Source: Cyclostephanos tholiformis (lineage: Eukaryota; Bacillariophyta; Thalassiosirophyceae; Thalassiosirales; Thalassiosiraceae). From it: a stretch of 19,382 bases of DNA. This document shows positions 1 to 8,596 of the stretch, one piece after another. A program made the translations under genes and the position numbers. Below the pieces are notes generated by a model. It made no database searches. It saw only the letters and a program-made list of their open reading frames with translations, and was not told the DNA's origin. Each line of letters opens with the position of its first letter. The first letter of the stretch is position 1. The stretch is taken from NCBI GenBank assembly GCA_036939975.1, contig JALLPB010000377.1, positions 1 to 19,382 on the forward strand, in the 5' to 3' direction.

Positions 1-285
1 CTAAGGCAAAAATCTAGATTTTTGCCTCGGGACAATTGTACTGGGCACTGTAGTAGCATTTAAAATGCTAATTTTCTCATTTTCTCTTTTTTGGGTTTTG
101 ATACAAATTCCACCATTTTGTCCTGAGCTCCACCTCAGCGCGGTCCTTGAGTAAATATCATCACGCATTAATGGTGGTGGTGGCGCTCCAGATGTTTTGC
201 CCTTCCCAGCGGAATAAGCCCCCTTCAATGGGAAGACTGTTTGTTGTCCACTTATTGTCGTTGTGGGTCTGGTCGGGGGCTTCAT
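1..285 (-). CDS. Hypothetical protein, N-terminal part, runs off the window
   Basis: An open frame starts at an ATG at 285 and continues past the window edge for at least 94 codons. The N-terminus is basic and rich in Pro and Thr, followed by a run of four prolines and the stretch ALRWSSGQNGGICIKTQKRE. No domain is recognised. Composition in 100-285 is more gene-like than the AT-rich sequence that follows on the plus strand. The part nearest the edge (below about 90) becomes AT-rich and could be intron rather than coding. It could be the first exon of a host gene, a fragment of a transposon protein, or a chance open frame. Function is unknown. Confidence 0.25.
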   Translation of the reverse strand: MKPPTRPTTTISGQQTVFPLKGAYSAGKGKTSGAPPPPLMRDDIYSRTALRWSSGQNGGICIKTQKRENEKISILNATTVPSTIVPRQKSRFLP

Positions 286-1053
286 GATTTTATCTGCTGA
301 CTAGTATTATTGAGCGTAACAAGAACCATATCACGATGTGATTTTAATGAAAATTGTGTTTTTGTGACCATTTTGTGAGTTTTTGTATGTAACGCCTACA
401 TGGATACCATAGAAGAATAATTTTAAAGAATTACAAAGGGACCTGGCGGCGTAATGCATTTTGGCAGAAGAATAATGCTCCAGGAATAGGTGCCAAGTAT
501 CAATCTAATGTAGATTTTCACGCTGAATCGATAGGTGCCATCTATTTGGTCTAAACCTCAATGCTTCAGGGGTAATTTTTATGTCAAAGTCAAAAAAATG
601 CTTTAAGCATTAACAATGGCCATGCCACACCCGAACAATGGTACCCCTGTGGCCCATACCATACACAATAGGACAAGCTGGAAGCATTCAAAAACAACAA
701 AATTCAGAAAGCCAAGTACTTTAATTGCCGGGCTGACATGCAATGGTTTTTTCTAAGGTTCCTACATAGACATAGATAGTTGATTTACAACCCAAAACAC
801 AAAGCACAAAGATGCACACAACCATGATATCACCATGTCAAAGTGCGGAAAATTTGTCAATCAAAATTTGGCTCCAACAATGACAAACTGCATATCACCA
901 GAACCATCTTGCAAATAGGAAGAGGACTATTGTTTGAAATGTGCTTATTATGTAGTAACTGTGAAGATAGCAATATGTGGGAAAGCGCTACATATGATTT
1001 TCTTGTGATTATGCTGTGGCAGCATGCTGCTTTGGCTGCATGTCCTATCGTAC
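286..1053. other. AT-rich stretch with no recognised gene
   Basis: No reading frame here looks like a protein. A 75-codon open frame at 843-1070 (plus) has no recognisable motif and ends inside the following fold-back repeat. No RNA gene was seen. Confidence 0.5.
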
Positions 1054-1162
1054 TCTCAACAACTTTCTGAGGTAGGATTCAGTGTAGGATTGCCATGTAG
1101 GAGGATTCCTGTCCGTCGTCCTAATCCTACCCTAATCCTCCCAAAACCCTCTCTTGTTGAGA
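1054..1162. repeat. Fold-back repeat, copy 1
   Basis: The ends are inverted: TCTCAACAA at 1054-1062 pairs with TTGTTGAGA at 1154-1162. Inside, several GTAGGATT-type words in the left half face AATCCTAC-type words in the right half, so the unit can fold into an imperfect hairpin. A second copy in the same orientation lies at 3771-3877, and similarity continues about 40 bp beyond the right end (TTGTTTTCCCCACATTTGAGG in both). This resembles a small non-autonomous, MITE-like fold-back element. No target-site duplication was identified, so this is an inference from structure. Confidence 0.6.
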
Positions 1163-1967
1163 TAATGTTGTTTTCCCCACATTTGAGGTAATGTCTAAAA
1201 CATGAGAAAACTGGAAAATGCCTAGGTTTAGAGCCTCTCAATGAGAGTACCTCATAAAATACCTCCCCCTGCAGTGTGACAGTCCAAGTACTGGGTGCAA
1301 ATTTTTTTGCAAGAAAGTGTGTTTTGACTCCCCTTCTCCATGTGCCTCACCTGATCACTAAAAAATTTCCCAAAAATCCATTATCCATAGCACCTCACTT
1401 GAGTGGTCATCCATTCCTCATGTACCTATTTTGAAAATACTCACTACCTTGTCAGGTTATTTCATCAATTCTAAATGCTTCACTCAATTCAAGAATAAGA
1501 TGGATGATTCTTTATTAGCCCTTAGCATGTATTGCTGGTGTCGGGCAGAAGAGAGGCTGCTATCACTGGTAGTCATCAGACCTTTGAGTGTTCATTTTTA
1601 CTGACAAGGACTATTTAGATGGAAATTTGGGTCTTTGAACATTATTGGAGTACATATGAATGATGTGAGGTAGTGAGGATCGCAGGGGTTCATCTTCACC
1701 AAAAAAAGGTCACAAGAAACATGACAAGATAGGACAAACTACAAGTGAGGTATTATAGATTAACTTTTTTAAGCAAGGTACAGAGAACGGAAAAGATGAT
1801 AAAGATTGGTCAGGTGAGAAGGTATTATGGATTGAGTTACGAGAAAGTAGGGGTGTTGCAGGGTATTTCATCAGAAACCTTCTTTTTGCCAATCGTAAAC
1901 TTTAGTATTATTGTGAGGTATTTAATTACTTTGTAGTAACCATCAAAGACATCCTGTAACAGTCATA
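1163..1967. other. AT-rich stretch with no recognised gene
   Basis: It holds the extension of the fold-back repeat (to about 1200) and the left arm of an inverted repeat (about 1218-1262). The word GAGGTATT occurs near 1747 and 1915. No convincing coding sequence was seen on either strand. Confidence 0.5.
1218..1262. repeat. Left arm of a 2.5-kb-spaced imperfect inverted repeat
   Basis: Reading inward, the words AATGCCTAGG, TTTAGAG, AGAGTACCT and AATACCTC occur in this order. The reverse complement of 3628-3700 has the same words in the same order, with short insertions including one extra TTTAGG. The two arms therefore face each other and could be worn terminal inverted repeats of an element spanning 1218-3700. 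The alternative is two copies of a dispersed repeat that landed in opposite orientations. Confidence 0.45.
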
Positions 1968-2546
1968 TTACAATCTGTAGATTTCCCTTTTTGTACTGTT
2001 GTCGCCACCTGCATGGAATAACTCATCACTAAAAGCAATTGCATGTCCCTTATTCACCATCAACTCACAGATATCATCCTCATCAACATCGTCATCGGCG
2101 TCATTGTTGTCTTTGTCTCATATAAAAACTTGAATGGCTCATCCAAAGCCATGATGAAAGACACGGGTCATTCACCCTGATCTCTCATCTTCTCTGTTAC
2201 TGAGTAATCTGTGTGTAGCTGATTGCCACTCTTCTTATACTGACTCTCTGTCTTTGGCTGTGTCCAAAGTGCACCCACCCTACAAAACCTCGGATGTTGA
2301 TTCTGGTACTTAATCATATCCAAGTAGGGCTTCATCATCTCTTCAATCTGACATTTCACACTCTCACCTTGTTCGTTTCTGGGTGCCATTATCTCTTTTA
2401 GCCATTGGCTGCTTGTCCCCTGATGCATTAAATTTCCCCAGAAATTTTTTGGTTTCTCATACCTAACAAACTTTTTCTGGTAATATTCCAACTGGGTGCA
2501 GGAGATATCATCTGAATTCGTGGTCTGTTGTCTAGAGACCCTCCTC
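1968..2546 (-). pseudogene. Broken 2-oxoglutarate/Fe(II) dioxygenase-like gene
   Basis: A reading frame on the minus strand runs from about 2546 through 2171 and continues, after an in-frame TGA at 2170-2168, in the same frame with PVSFIMALDEPFKFLY. It then needs a one-base shift at an A run (plus-strand TTT at 2112-2114) to continue to a stop at 1970. The joined reading has an HxD in LHTDYS and a distal His in GHAIAFSDELFHAGGDN about 65 residues later, followed by Arg/Lys residues. This order and spacing are those of the metal-binding triad (HxD...H) of 2-oxoglutarate/Fe(II) dioxygenases. The family assignment is from motif recognition only. No intact start is visible, and the 5' side runs into an assembly join at 2577. 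Possible upstream coding traces continue on the minus strand to about 2960 (for example around 2610-2700). It may be a host gene relic or cargo of an old element. Confidence 0.45.
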
Positions 2547-2608
2547 CCTTATCACAAGTGTGACAATGTTTCATTCNCCCTTATCACAAGTGTGACAATG
2601 TTTCATTC
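2546..2608. repeat. 31-bp perfect duplication around a single N (assembly join)
   Basis: The 31 bases at 2546-2576 are repeated identically at 2578-2608, with one undetermined base (N) at 2577. Two identical copies on either side of an N are typical of contig ends that overlap but were scaffolded with a nominal gap. The duplication is therefore probably not real, and any reading frame across it should not be trusted. Confidence 0.75.
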
Positions 2609-2990
2609 ACAACCAATATCTATCCTTCAAAAAGAAGCCCTCCATCCTCCCCTTACACCCAACATAATCCTTATTGGAACTATCCCATTGGTTTGCCAAT
2701 ATCCTCCACCCCTCCTTTTTGTTGTTTCTTCTATTCACCACCATCAAACACCTGTGTACCATCCTATACTCAATTATTTTTTTGTTGCATCTTGTCACTA
2801 TAGCTATTCCACTCGAGTAACATCAACTTTTATATTTTTCCTCTCTCTAGTGACGAGATCCCGTACATTTGATACCTTCCCTTTTATGAGTACTTCAATG
2901 TTGATGGTCTCTTCTACTTTCCTACTCTCTTTGTTTTCAGCGGTTCTCTCAATACTTGGCAAAGATTATCCATGGAAAGTGAACAGATGA

Positions 2991-3176
2991 AGGGATGATG
3001 ATGACAGTGATGATGAAGATGGATATGGTACTAGTCCAGATGAGAGAGCTATGGATGGGAACCATCGTCTTCCTTGAGTGAGTACTGACTATGAAGTCGT
3101 GGATACTTTATTAGATGAGATTGAAGACAGCTATCACCCTATATGAGAATGGTGACCGGTAATGGATGTGTGATAA
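2991..3176 (+). pseudogene. Relic of an acidic coding sequence, interrupted by TGA codons
   Basis: One plus-strand frame reads an acidic stretch (DDDDSDDEDG, then DERAMDGNHRLP) and a second acidic stretch (VSTDYEVVDTLLDEIEDSYH). It is interrupted only by TGA codons at 2988-2990, 3075-3077, 3144-3146 and 3153-3155. The protein-like composition between stops suggests a decayed gene rather than chance. No family is recognised. The region is too short and damaged for a firm call. Confidence 0.3.
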
Positions 3177-3201
3177 GTGTTAATATGTTTATGCACAAAT
3201 A

Positions 3202-3532
3202 GTAAACATGTTTACGAAGCAGAGGGGCCTTATGGATACTGAACAATAATCTTTTGTTTATGGAGTAAAAAGGAACACTGGCTGATGTGTGGGAGAAAAA
3301 ATTTTATATCTGGGCATTGATTAATCTACCAAAAGGAAATCAATAATGTTTACTACATGGGAAAATTGTTTACTATCATGAGGGGGAATCGATGGTTACA
3401 GAAAAGAATAATTGAATGGTTGCATGGAAGATTAAATGGTTAGAGAATGGGTGGAGTAAAATGTTGATGGATAGCCATTGAATTTTTACTGGATGGGTAA
3501 CAGCAATGTTTACGCTTCAACTAAATGTTTAC
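3202..3532. promoter_or_regulatory. Cluster of six TGTTTAC/GTAAACA heptamers
   Basis: The heptamer occurs at 3202-3208 (as GTAAACA), 3209-3215, 3347-3353, 3367-3373, 3507-3513 and 3526-3532. The first two abut and form the 14-bp perfect palindrome GTAAACATGTTTAC. The others form two pairs spaced 20 and 19 bp, and the groups are about 140-160 bp apart. GTAAACA is the core bound by forkhead factors in other eukaryotes, but no gene next to it is known to use this. A worn tandem repeat of about 150-160 bp is an alternative. Confidence 0.35.
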
Positions 3533-3627
3533 ACTGTGGCGATCAGCTCTGTAAATAAAATTGTTATAAATGAATGATTATGGTTAATCAATTCAGGGTT
3601 TCTGATGTTTGTCTACCAAATTGCACG

Positions 3628-3700
3628 GTGAGGTATTTAGACAAAAAAAACTTGGCAAGGTACTCTTGTAGTGAAAACCTCTAAACCTAAACCTAGGCAT
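3628..3700. repeat. Right arm of the inverted repeat
   Basis: It contains, in order on the plus strand, GAGGTATT, AGGTACTCTT, CTCTAAACCT and CCTAGGCATT. This mirrors the left arm at 1218-1262. The arm carries a 6-bp internal duplication (AAACCT twice). Confidence 0.45.
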
Positions 3701-3720
3701 TCTGGATTTCCTCAAAAACT

Positions 3721-3736
3721 GTAAGTACGTACTTAC
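3721..3736. repeat. 16-bp perfect palindrome
   Basis: GTAAGTACGTACTTAC is a perfect palindrome lying between the right inverted-repeat arm and fold-back copy 2. It could be a protein-binding site, a remnant of an element end, or coincidence. Confidence 0.4.
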
Positions 3737-3770
3737 ATTAGAGGTATTTAACTAGCTATGGCCCTTGCTT

Positions 3771-3877
3771 TCTACAACTTTTTGAGGTAGGATTCAATGT
3801 AGGATTGCCAGGTAGGATTCCTGTCCATCGTCCTAGTAATCCTACCCCAATCCTACCAAAATCCACTCTTGTTGAGA
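3771..3877. repeat. Fold-back repeat, copy 2
   Basis: This is a diverged copy of 1054-1162 in the same orientation. It has three GTAGGATT-type words facing two AATCCTAC words, and it ends in CTTGTTGAGA as copy 1 does. Its left end (TCTACAAC) has drifted from copy 1. Similarity continues to about 3921. Confidence 0.6.
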
Positions 3878-3921
3878 TTATGTTGTTTTCCCCACATTTG
3901 AGGTTGATGTAACTAAAACAA

Positions 3922-5533
3922 CATCCAGGTATGAATAACATTCAAACAGCCCCCTCCAAATGGTGACCCCACCCCATCCCATCTATATGTGCAATGGTGA
4001 CAACAGAAACTGCGGCAAATGCCATGGCCGGCAGCAGGGTCACATAACAATCAACTAAAACTATTCTTGGCAGCACCGGAAGAAGAGGCAGCAGCAGCAG
4101 CAGCAGCAGCAGCAGCTGGGGTAGTTGGTTGTGGCACCAATACTTATGAAAATAAAAAACTGTTAAGTGTAGTGTAGTCGCACCATCCAAATTGGTTCAG
4201 ATGAATTTGATGAACTGGGCAAAATTAGAAATGTTATAGATCATTTTTTGGCTTTTGTGAGAAGGCAACAACCTATAGAAAATAAGAAAGAAAGACTGGG
4301 CCTGGGCCTTAGACATTTGCCATTCAATGAGGGGACACAACAACCAACCAAAAGTTGGATTTAGTGGTGGAGGCAATGTTGGGGAGTTGTGCAACCATGG
4401 CGGAACATGTGGGGGGAGCTTTTCATCATTGTTTGGGGGCCGTGAATAAAGTGATGAAAAATTAAAAAATACATTGTGGCCTTATATGGCCACCAAACAA
4501 CAAATAAATACACAACAGCCAACCAAAAACATGGAGCAACCTAGTGGAGACAGGGGAAGAGGTTCAATCAGGAGGAAGTGCGGGAAAAGGGCAATGTCAT
4601 CGTTTTGGGTGGGATCAAGTTGGGAATATAAAAGAATAACATGAAAACAATGAGTTGTCATATTTTTTTCTCCATCAATTTAGAGAATTGAATAAAACCC
4701 TTCCACGGCACCCTAGACCATCCCATCGTGCAGATGGTACCATGAGGGTTTTATCTGATTCAACGTTGCCATGCAGCTAGACCCAGAGAATTGCTCCACT
4801 ATGGTGGAGTTCTTTTTTGTTGGTTGTGAGACATTCATCATCCAAGCATACCTATTTCTATGTAGAAAATTTGAGAGATAGTTTTTTGTAAGGTAGTAGT
4901 ATTGTAGATTAAAAGGAGTACACAAATTATTCTAGATAATAGTTACTCATCTTGTAAGGAAAAGTCTCCCCGAAATTCAAAATTAGTGCCAATGGCAATT
5001 TTTCAATGTAGGAATTAATATGAGCCTACTACACTGTAGAAATGTACCAAAAAAATAAAAATGTAACAAATTGCTCCAGCTAGGATGGCAACCAGTCTTG
5101 GGCATTGGGAGGGGGTGGTGGAGGAGGGGAGGGGGACTATTTTGTTCAACGACAATGATGTGACATCAATGATGGGCATCATGGGCAGTGCTGCAGATGG
5201 TGGAGTAGAGGGGTGTGACTACGGAGCAAGGGGCAGCACATCATTGTGATTGTTGTCAATGTGCGGAATGTTATCTTCCTATCTACAAGACAATCTCCAG
5301 AATACCCAGGACTCATATTGTCCCCACCGCACATGCTTTGATTAGTTTTCCGCACCTCATCATGGTGTTGTCATGATTGTGTGCATCTCTGTGGGTTGTG
5401 TTTTGTGTTTTGAACAAGAATCTAACATGGGATCACTACAAAACCTATTCTGATTATCTTAGACTTTTTACAGTACCCTGCTTTCTGATTTTTGTACATT
5501 TGCAATGTTAGTGCCACACAAAGGATGGTTACC
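3922..5533. other. AT-rich intergenic stretch with no recognised gene
   Basis: Open frames of 65-82 codons on the minus strand (3942-4190, 4197-4394, 4713-4925) have no recognisable motif. The first owes its poly-Leu to the CAG microsatellite. A G-rich tract at 5107-5135 contains several runs of three to five G. Nothing here supports a gene call. Confidence 0.5.
4088..4116 (+). repeat. (GCA)n microsatellite, about 9.7 units
   Basis: It is an uninterrupted GCA trinucleotide run of 29 bp. In the minus-strand open frame it would read as poly-Leu, but nothing else supports that frame as coding. Confidence 0.9.
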
Positions 5534-5551
5534 ATATCTCTTAGTTGGTCA
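5534..5551 (+). repeat. Left terminal inverted repeat (proposed)
   Basis: It matches 16 of 18 bases of the reverse complement of 8850-8867. An inner ATAGGGTCCCTA follows at 5566-5577. Confidence 0.5.
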
Positions 5552-5867
5552 AACCTAAGGACACTATAGGGTCCCTACGGTCGTCATACTTTAGAGGGCA
5601 AATAATAGCCTTAAAAATGACCCTATTGAAAAAGTCGAGAAACATTAGAGTCATAAATGTCCTCAGCTCCAGATAGGTCCACTTTTCATCAAAATCGCCC
5701 AAGTATTGGTGGAGATACAGTAATTCTACTGAATTATAGGCCATTTCTTAAGCTTCGGAGCACACTTACCATGGTCATACACAAGGCAATGCACTCAATA
5801 ACATTGATATTATCACATTATTATTAGCCTAATAAGTAGTTGAAACGTTGCTACTGTTGAGATGCCA

Positions 5868-7877
5868 CTAATCTGGCAGGCGAAGGATCCTGGGGATCAT
5901 AGGACGGAGGCGTTCACTCATGTGAAAAATCTTAAAACATGGGATGCAAAGATGCACATCACACTGAAGGCATCTCATGACCGATGCTCGTGAGCCTTTA
6001 GGTTTGGCATTGTCCGGCTCACCCGGATTGAATTCTTTGTAGGCCCACCTATGTAGTTGACACACATGGATCCCCTTGGCAGCCACTGGCATGTGGCTGG
6101 TGTGTGCAAGCCTCAAACACAGCTGACCCCGACATGGAGAGAGGGCCTGAGTGTCAATTCTCCGACTTCTCTTCTCGGCATTCGACTTCGTGTTGCTCCT
6201 TGTGGGTGACTTCCTTTGTGGCCAATACTCATTGGGGTAAACATGGGCGTACCCTATTGACTCGTTCCAGTTGTGGTGTGTCCATGTAATTGTGACTCCC
6301 TTGAGCTCACAGTACCTCTTGTACATTATGTAAGAGTTCACAAGAGACACCTCATAGCCCCACAGGAACAATGCCCACCACCATTTGACATTGTGCTGGA
6401 AGCGCATGATTCGATAAACAAGCCGAAGCTGGTCGGCGATGTCATTGTCGTTCATTTCAAAGTTGTATTCATTCGACAGATTCCACCGCAGGAAGGAGAA
6501 GTCAACGTTCATCTTGAGTGCCATGCTCCAAACCTTCTTGGTGATTGTCATCCAGGTGACGCTCTCACATTCATGTGAGATCATGTAGAAGGGTTTCTGG
6601 TCGTAGCATGATGCTACAACCAGATTGGATGATCGACTGTCCCCCTTCAGCACCGTCGCCTTGACAGTGCCCCTTGCTGCATCGGTGGCTTTCCCTGCTG
6701 TCTTCTCCTCTTGCACAATGCAAGGAGGGCAGCATTGTCTGCTCTTCCGTAAAACTCCATAGATTAAAACAGGGTTAGGCAACGAGTACGTGGCTTGTGC
6801 AAGTTTAACGGAATTGAAAAGGTTATCCATCTTGCATCGGTGACCAGACTCACGCAGGTGCTGAAACATGTGGATCAGCCGGCAGTGCATCGGGCAATAG
6901 CCCTGTGCAAGGAGGTGTGCATCGATCGGTTCATTCCAAAAGTAGAAGTCCCAAGTGTAGCCATCGTTGGCAATGCAGTTGCTCGGCAACCCATCACCAA
7001 TTCGCTTGAACTTCCCGCGCTGAGTCTTGTACTCACATTTACCTTGGCACTTGCAGGTCTGCTCGTCAATCGAAAAGTTCTCCCCCAACAGCCATGCCTC
7101 CTTCCATATGTACCGTAACCAACGGAAGAACTCATCGACCTTGAAGTTGGGGCACTTGTCCTTTGGTGGAGGCATCATCAGCGGATCCTGTGTGGCAAAG
7201 AAGTGGCGAAACGAACGATGTTTTTGTTGGTACCCCGGGCCCAGGGCGTCGGCAATCCTGTCGTTGCCATGAGTTGGTGACTTGGACTGCGGCTGCATCT
7301 TCATCACAAGCTGTGGGGATGGCGCAAGCCCATCGACAATATACACACCAAGCATCGTCATGATGTCTTGGTTGTTGAACTGGCAGTGCTTGCCAGCAAA
7401 GTTGTGGCCCTGCTCTCCTGCCCCATTCAGCATCGCCTTGGTGTTGCTGTTAGCCGTCCAGTTGGACATGGCAAACTTTGTGTGGCGATCTCCCTTGATG
7501 TTTGCCACAGACAGATCCTCCTTGTTGTCGTCGGGCATCAACGGCATGAAGGCCATGAACCAGTCCATTGGATGGCTCGTCTTGTCCAGCCCATACCGAT
7601 TGAGGAAGTCAGTATTGGGGCCGCCCAACTTCCTTGGCTGCACTTTGAGGATGGGACATGAATGCCGGGACTCTGATTGCCTCCTCCTCTTCTCCTTCCT
7701 CGACCGGTTGATGGATCGACCATCGGGGCGGTAATACGGCATCTTCTCGGTAGTTCCGGTGAAGGGAATGTGGTCGAACGTCTCAATGAAGCTGTACTTG
7801 GGGTTCACAGAGGCATTCATTTCAGTGGGCGGCCATAGATTGCCATCGGATCCTCGCACCGAGTCAGCAACTCCCAC
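5868..7877 (-). CDS. PiggyBac-type transposase, catalytic core and C-terminal Cys-rich domain
   Basis: This cut-and-paste DNA transposase would excise and insert the surrounding element. The 669-codon frame is open throughout. Residues about 230-540 form the DDE core, with first Asp 271 in FSIDEQTCKC, second Asp 351 in KMDNLFNSVKLA, and the third-position pair Asp 479/Asp 482 in NDNDIADQLRLVYR. The pair has the three-residue spacing of the last two essential aspartates of piggyBac. The C-terminus (about 605-652) has paired cysteines (CLQCDVHLCIPCF) as in the C-terminal zinc-binding domain of piggyBac transposases. The frame opens at a GTG and an upstream TAG is adjacent, so this is not the natural start. 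The first ATG in frame is at codon 20 (position 7820), but protein-like sequence continues upstream in other frames, so the core most likely joins to the N-terminal part after one-base shifts. The family call is firm. Whether the copy is active is not known. Confidence 0.9.
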   Translation of the reverse strand: MGVADSVRGSDGNLWPPTEMNASVNPKYSFIETFDHIPFTGTTEKMPYYRPDGRSINRSRKEKRRRQSESRHSCPILKVQPRKLGGPNTDFLNRYGLDKTSHPMDWFMAFMPLMPDDNKEDLSVANIKGDRHTKFAMSNWTANSNTKAMLNGAGEQGHNFAGKHCQFNNQDIMTMLGVYIVDGLAPSPQLVMKMQPQSKSPTHGNDRIADALGPGYQQKHRSFRHFFATQDPLMMPPPKDKCPNFKVDEFFRWLRYIWKEAWLLGENFSIDEQTCKCQGKCEYKTQRGKFKRIGDGLPSNCIANDGYTWDFYFWNEPIDAHLLAQGYCPMHCRLIHMFQHLRESGHRCKMDNLFNSVKLAQATYSLPNPVLIYGVLRKSRQCCPPCIVQEEKTAGKATDAARGTVKATVLKGDSRSSNLVVASCYDQKPFYMISHECESVTWMTITKKVWSMALKMNVDFSFLRWNLSNEYNFEMNDNDIADQLRLVYRIMRFQHNVKWWWALFLWGYEVSLVNSYIMYKRYCELKGVTITWTHHNWNESIGYAHVYPNEYWPQRKSPTRSNTKSNAEKRSRRIDTQALSPCRGQLCLRLAHTSHMPVAAKGIHVCQLHRWAYKEFNPGEPDNAKPKGSRASVMRCLQCDVHLCIPCFKIFHMSERLRPMIPRILRLPD

Positions 7878-8122
7878 CTAGCTGTCACATCTAACCCCAC
7901 CATGATGTCAGGGCGGCGGGCCTCGTTTCCCCCCGACTCTTGAAAAACTGGCACATTTAGGTCGATTGCCTCCTTGAGGCGCACCTGCATGGCGCTCTTA
8001 TTCCCGCCCATCCCCCGTCCCTCTTCCTTAGCTCCGCCTTCAGCTGTGCGATGGACAATCGCATCACATCCAACTGATCCGCCTCATTTCCCACCGCCAT
8101 TGCCACCACCGCCGCCTCCCCT

Positions 8123-8134
8123 CCCCCCCCCCCC
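8123..8134 (+). repeat. Run of 12 C (poly-Gly codons on the minus strand)
   Basis: This homopolymer encodes consecutive glycines in the N-terminal part of the transposase. It is prone to slippage and to base-calling error. Confidence 0.8.
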
Positions 8135-8568
8135 TCAATAGTTTCCTCAAAATACTCTTCCATATTGACGTTTGGCGCGTCTGCAAAGTGGGGGAGGTTC
8201 CCCTCTGAGTCATATCCCTCATCGTTCAAATCTGAATTTTGGTTGGTGAAGCGGTTTTTTAACGTACCAAAACTGCTTGGAAAACTGGCCAAATTTGTCA
8301 ATGCCGCCGCCGCTTCATTCACAGCCGCCTTCGCATTTGTTGGCATTTCTGCAATACCATCGTGAATAGACCCCTGTTGAGGGTGGGGCTGTTGTCTGTG
8401 GGGTCTGCAAGGCTGACATTGTTGAGTATTCCACCATCGTCACCATCAACATATGACGGCAGCAACCGTAAAAAGTCCTCTTCGAATGTGTCATCGCTGC
8501 TGCTTGCCCCCCCAGTCGAATTAGGCAATTCTACTGGCACGTTACCGGTCCCCTGGATTTTTCCAAGA

Positions 8569-8596
8569 GGGGGCATTGGGGGGGTGGGGGTTGGGG
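8569..8596 (+). other. Potential G-quadruplex tract
   Basis: Four G runs of 5, 7, 5 and 4 bases are separated by loops of 4, 1 and 2 bases, which fits the usual four-tract pattern. On the minus strand it encodes the Pro-rich part of the transposase N-terminus. Confidence 0.6.

Noticed and set aside
2496..2990. A 164-codon open frame on the plus strand
   Set aside because: It crosses the N and the duplicated 31 bp. Its composition (Ser, Thr, Phe, Leu, Pro runs) looks like the antisense of a coding-like minus strand.
3942..4190. A minus-strand open frame with a poly-Leu signal-like stretch
   Set aside because: The leucines come from the GCA microsatellite, and the rest of the frame has no protein-like features.
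5868..7877. A domesticated (host-adopted) piggyBac gene
   Set aside because: Inverted repeats surround it and the full catalytic triad is present, so an ordinary transposon copy is the simpler explanation.
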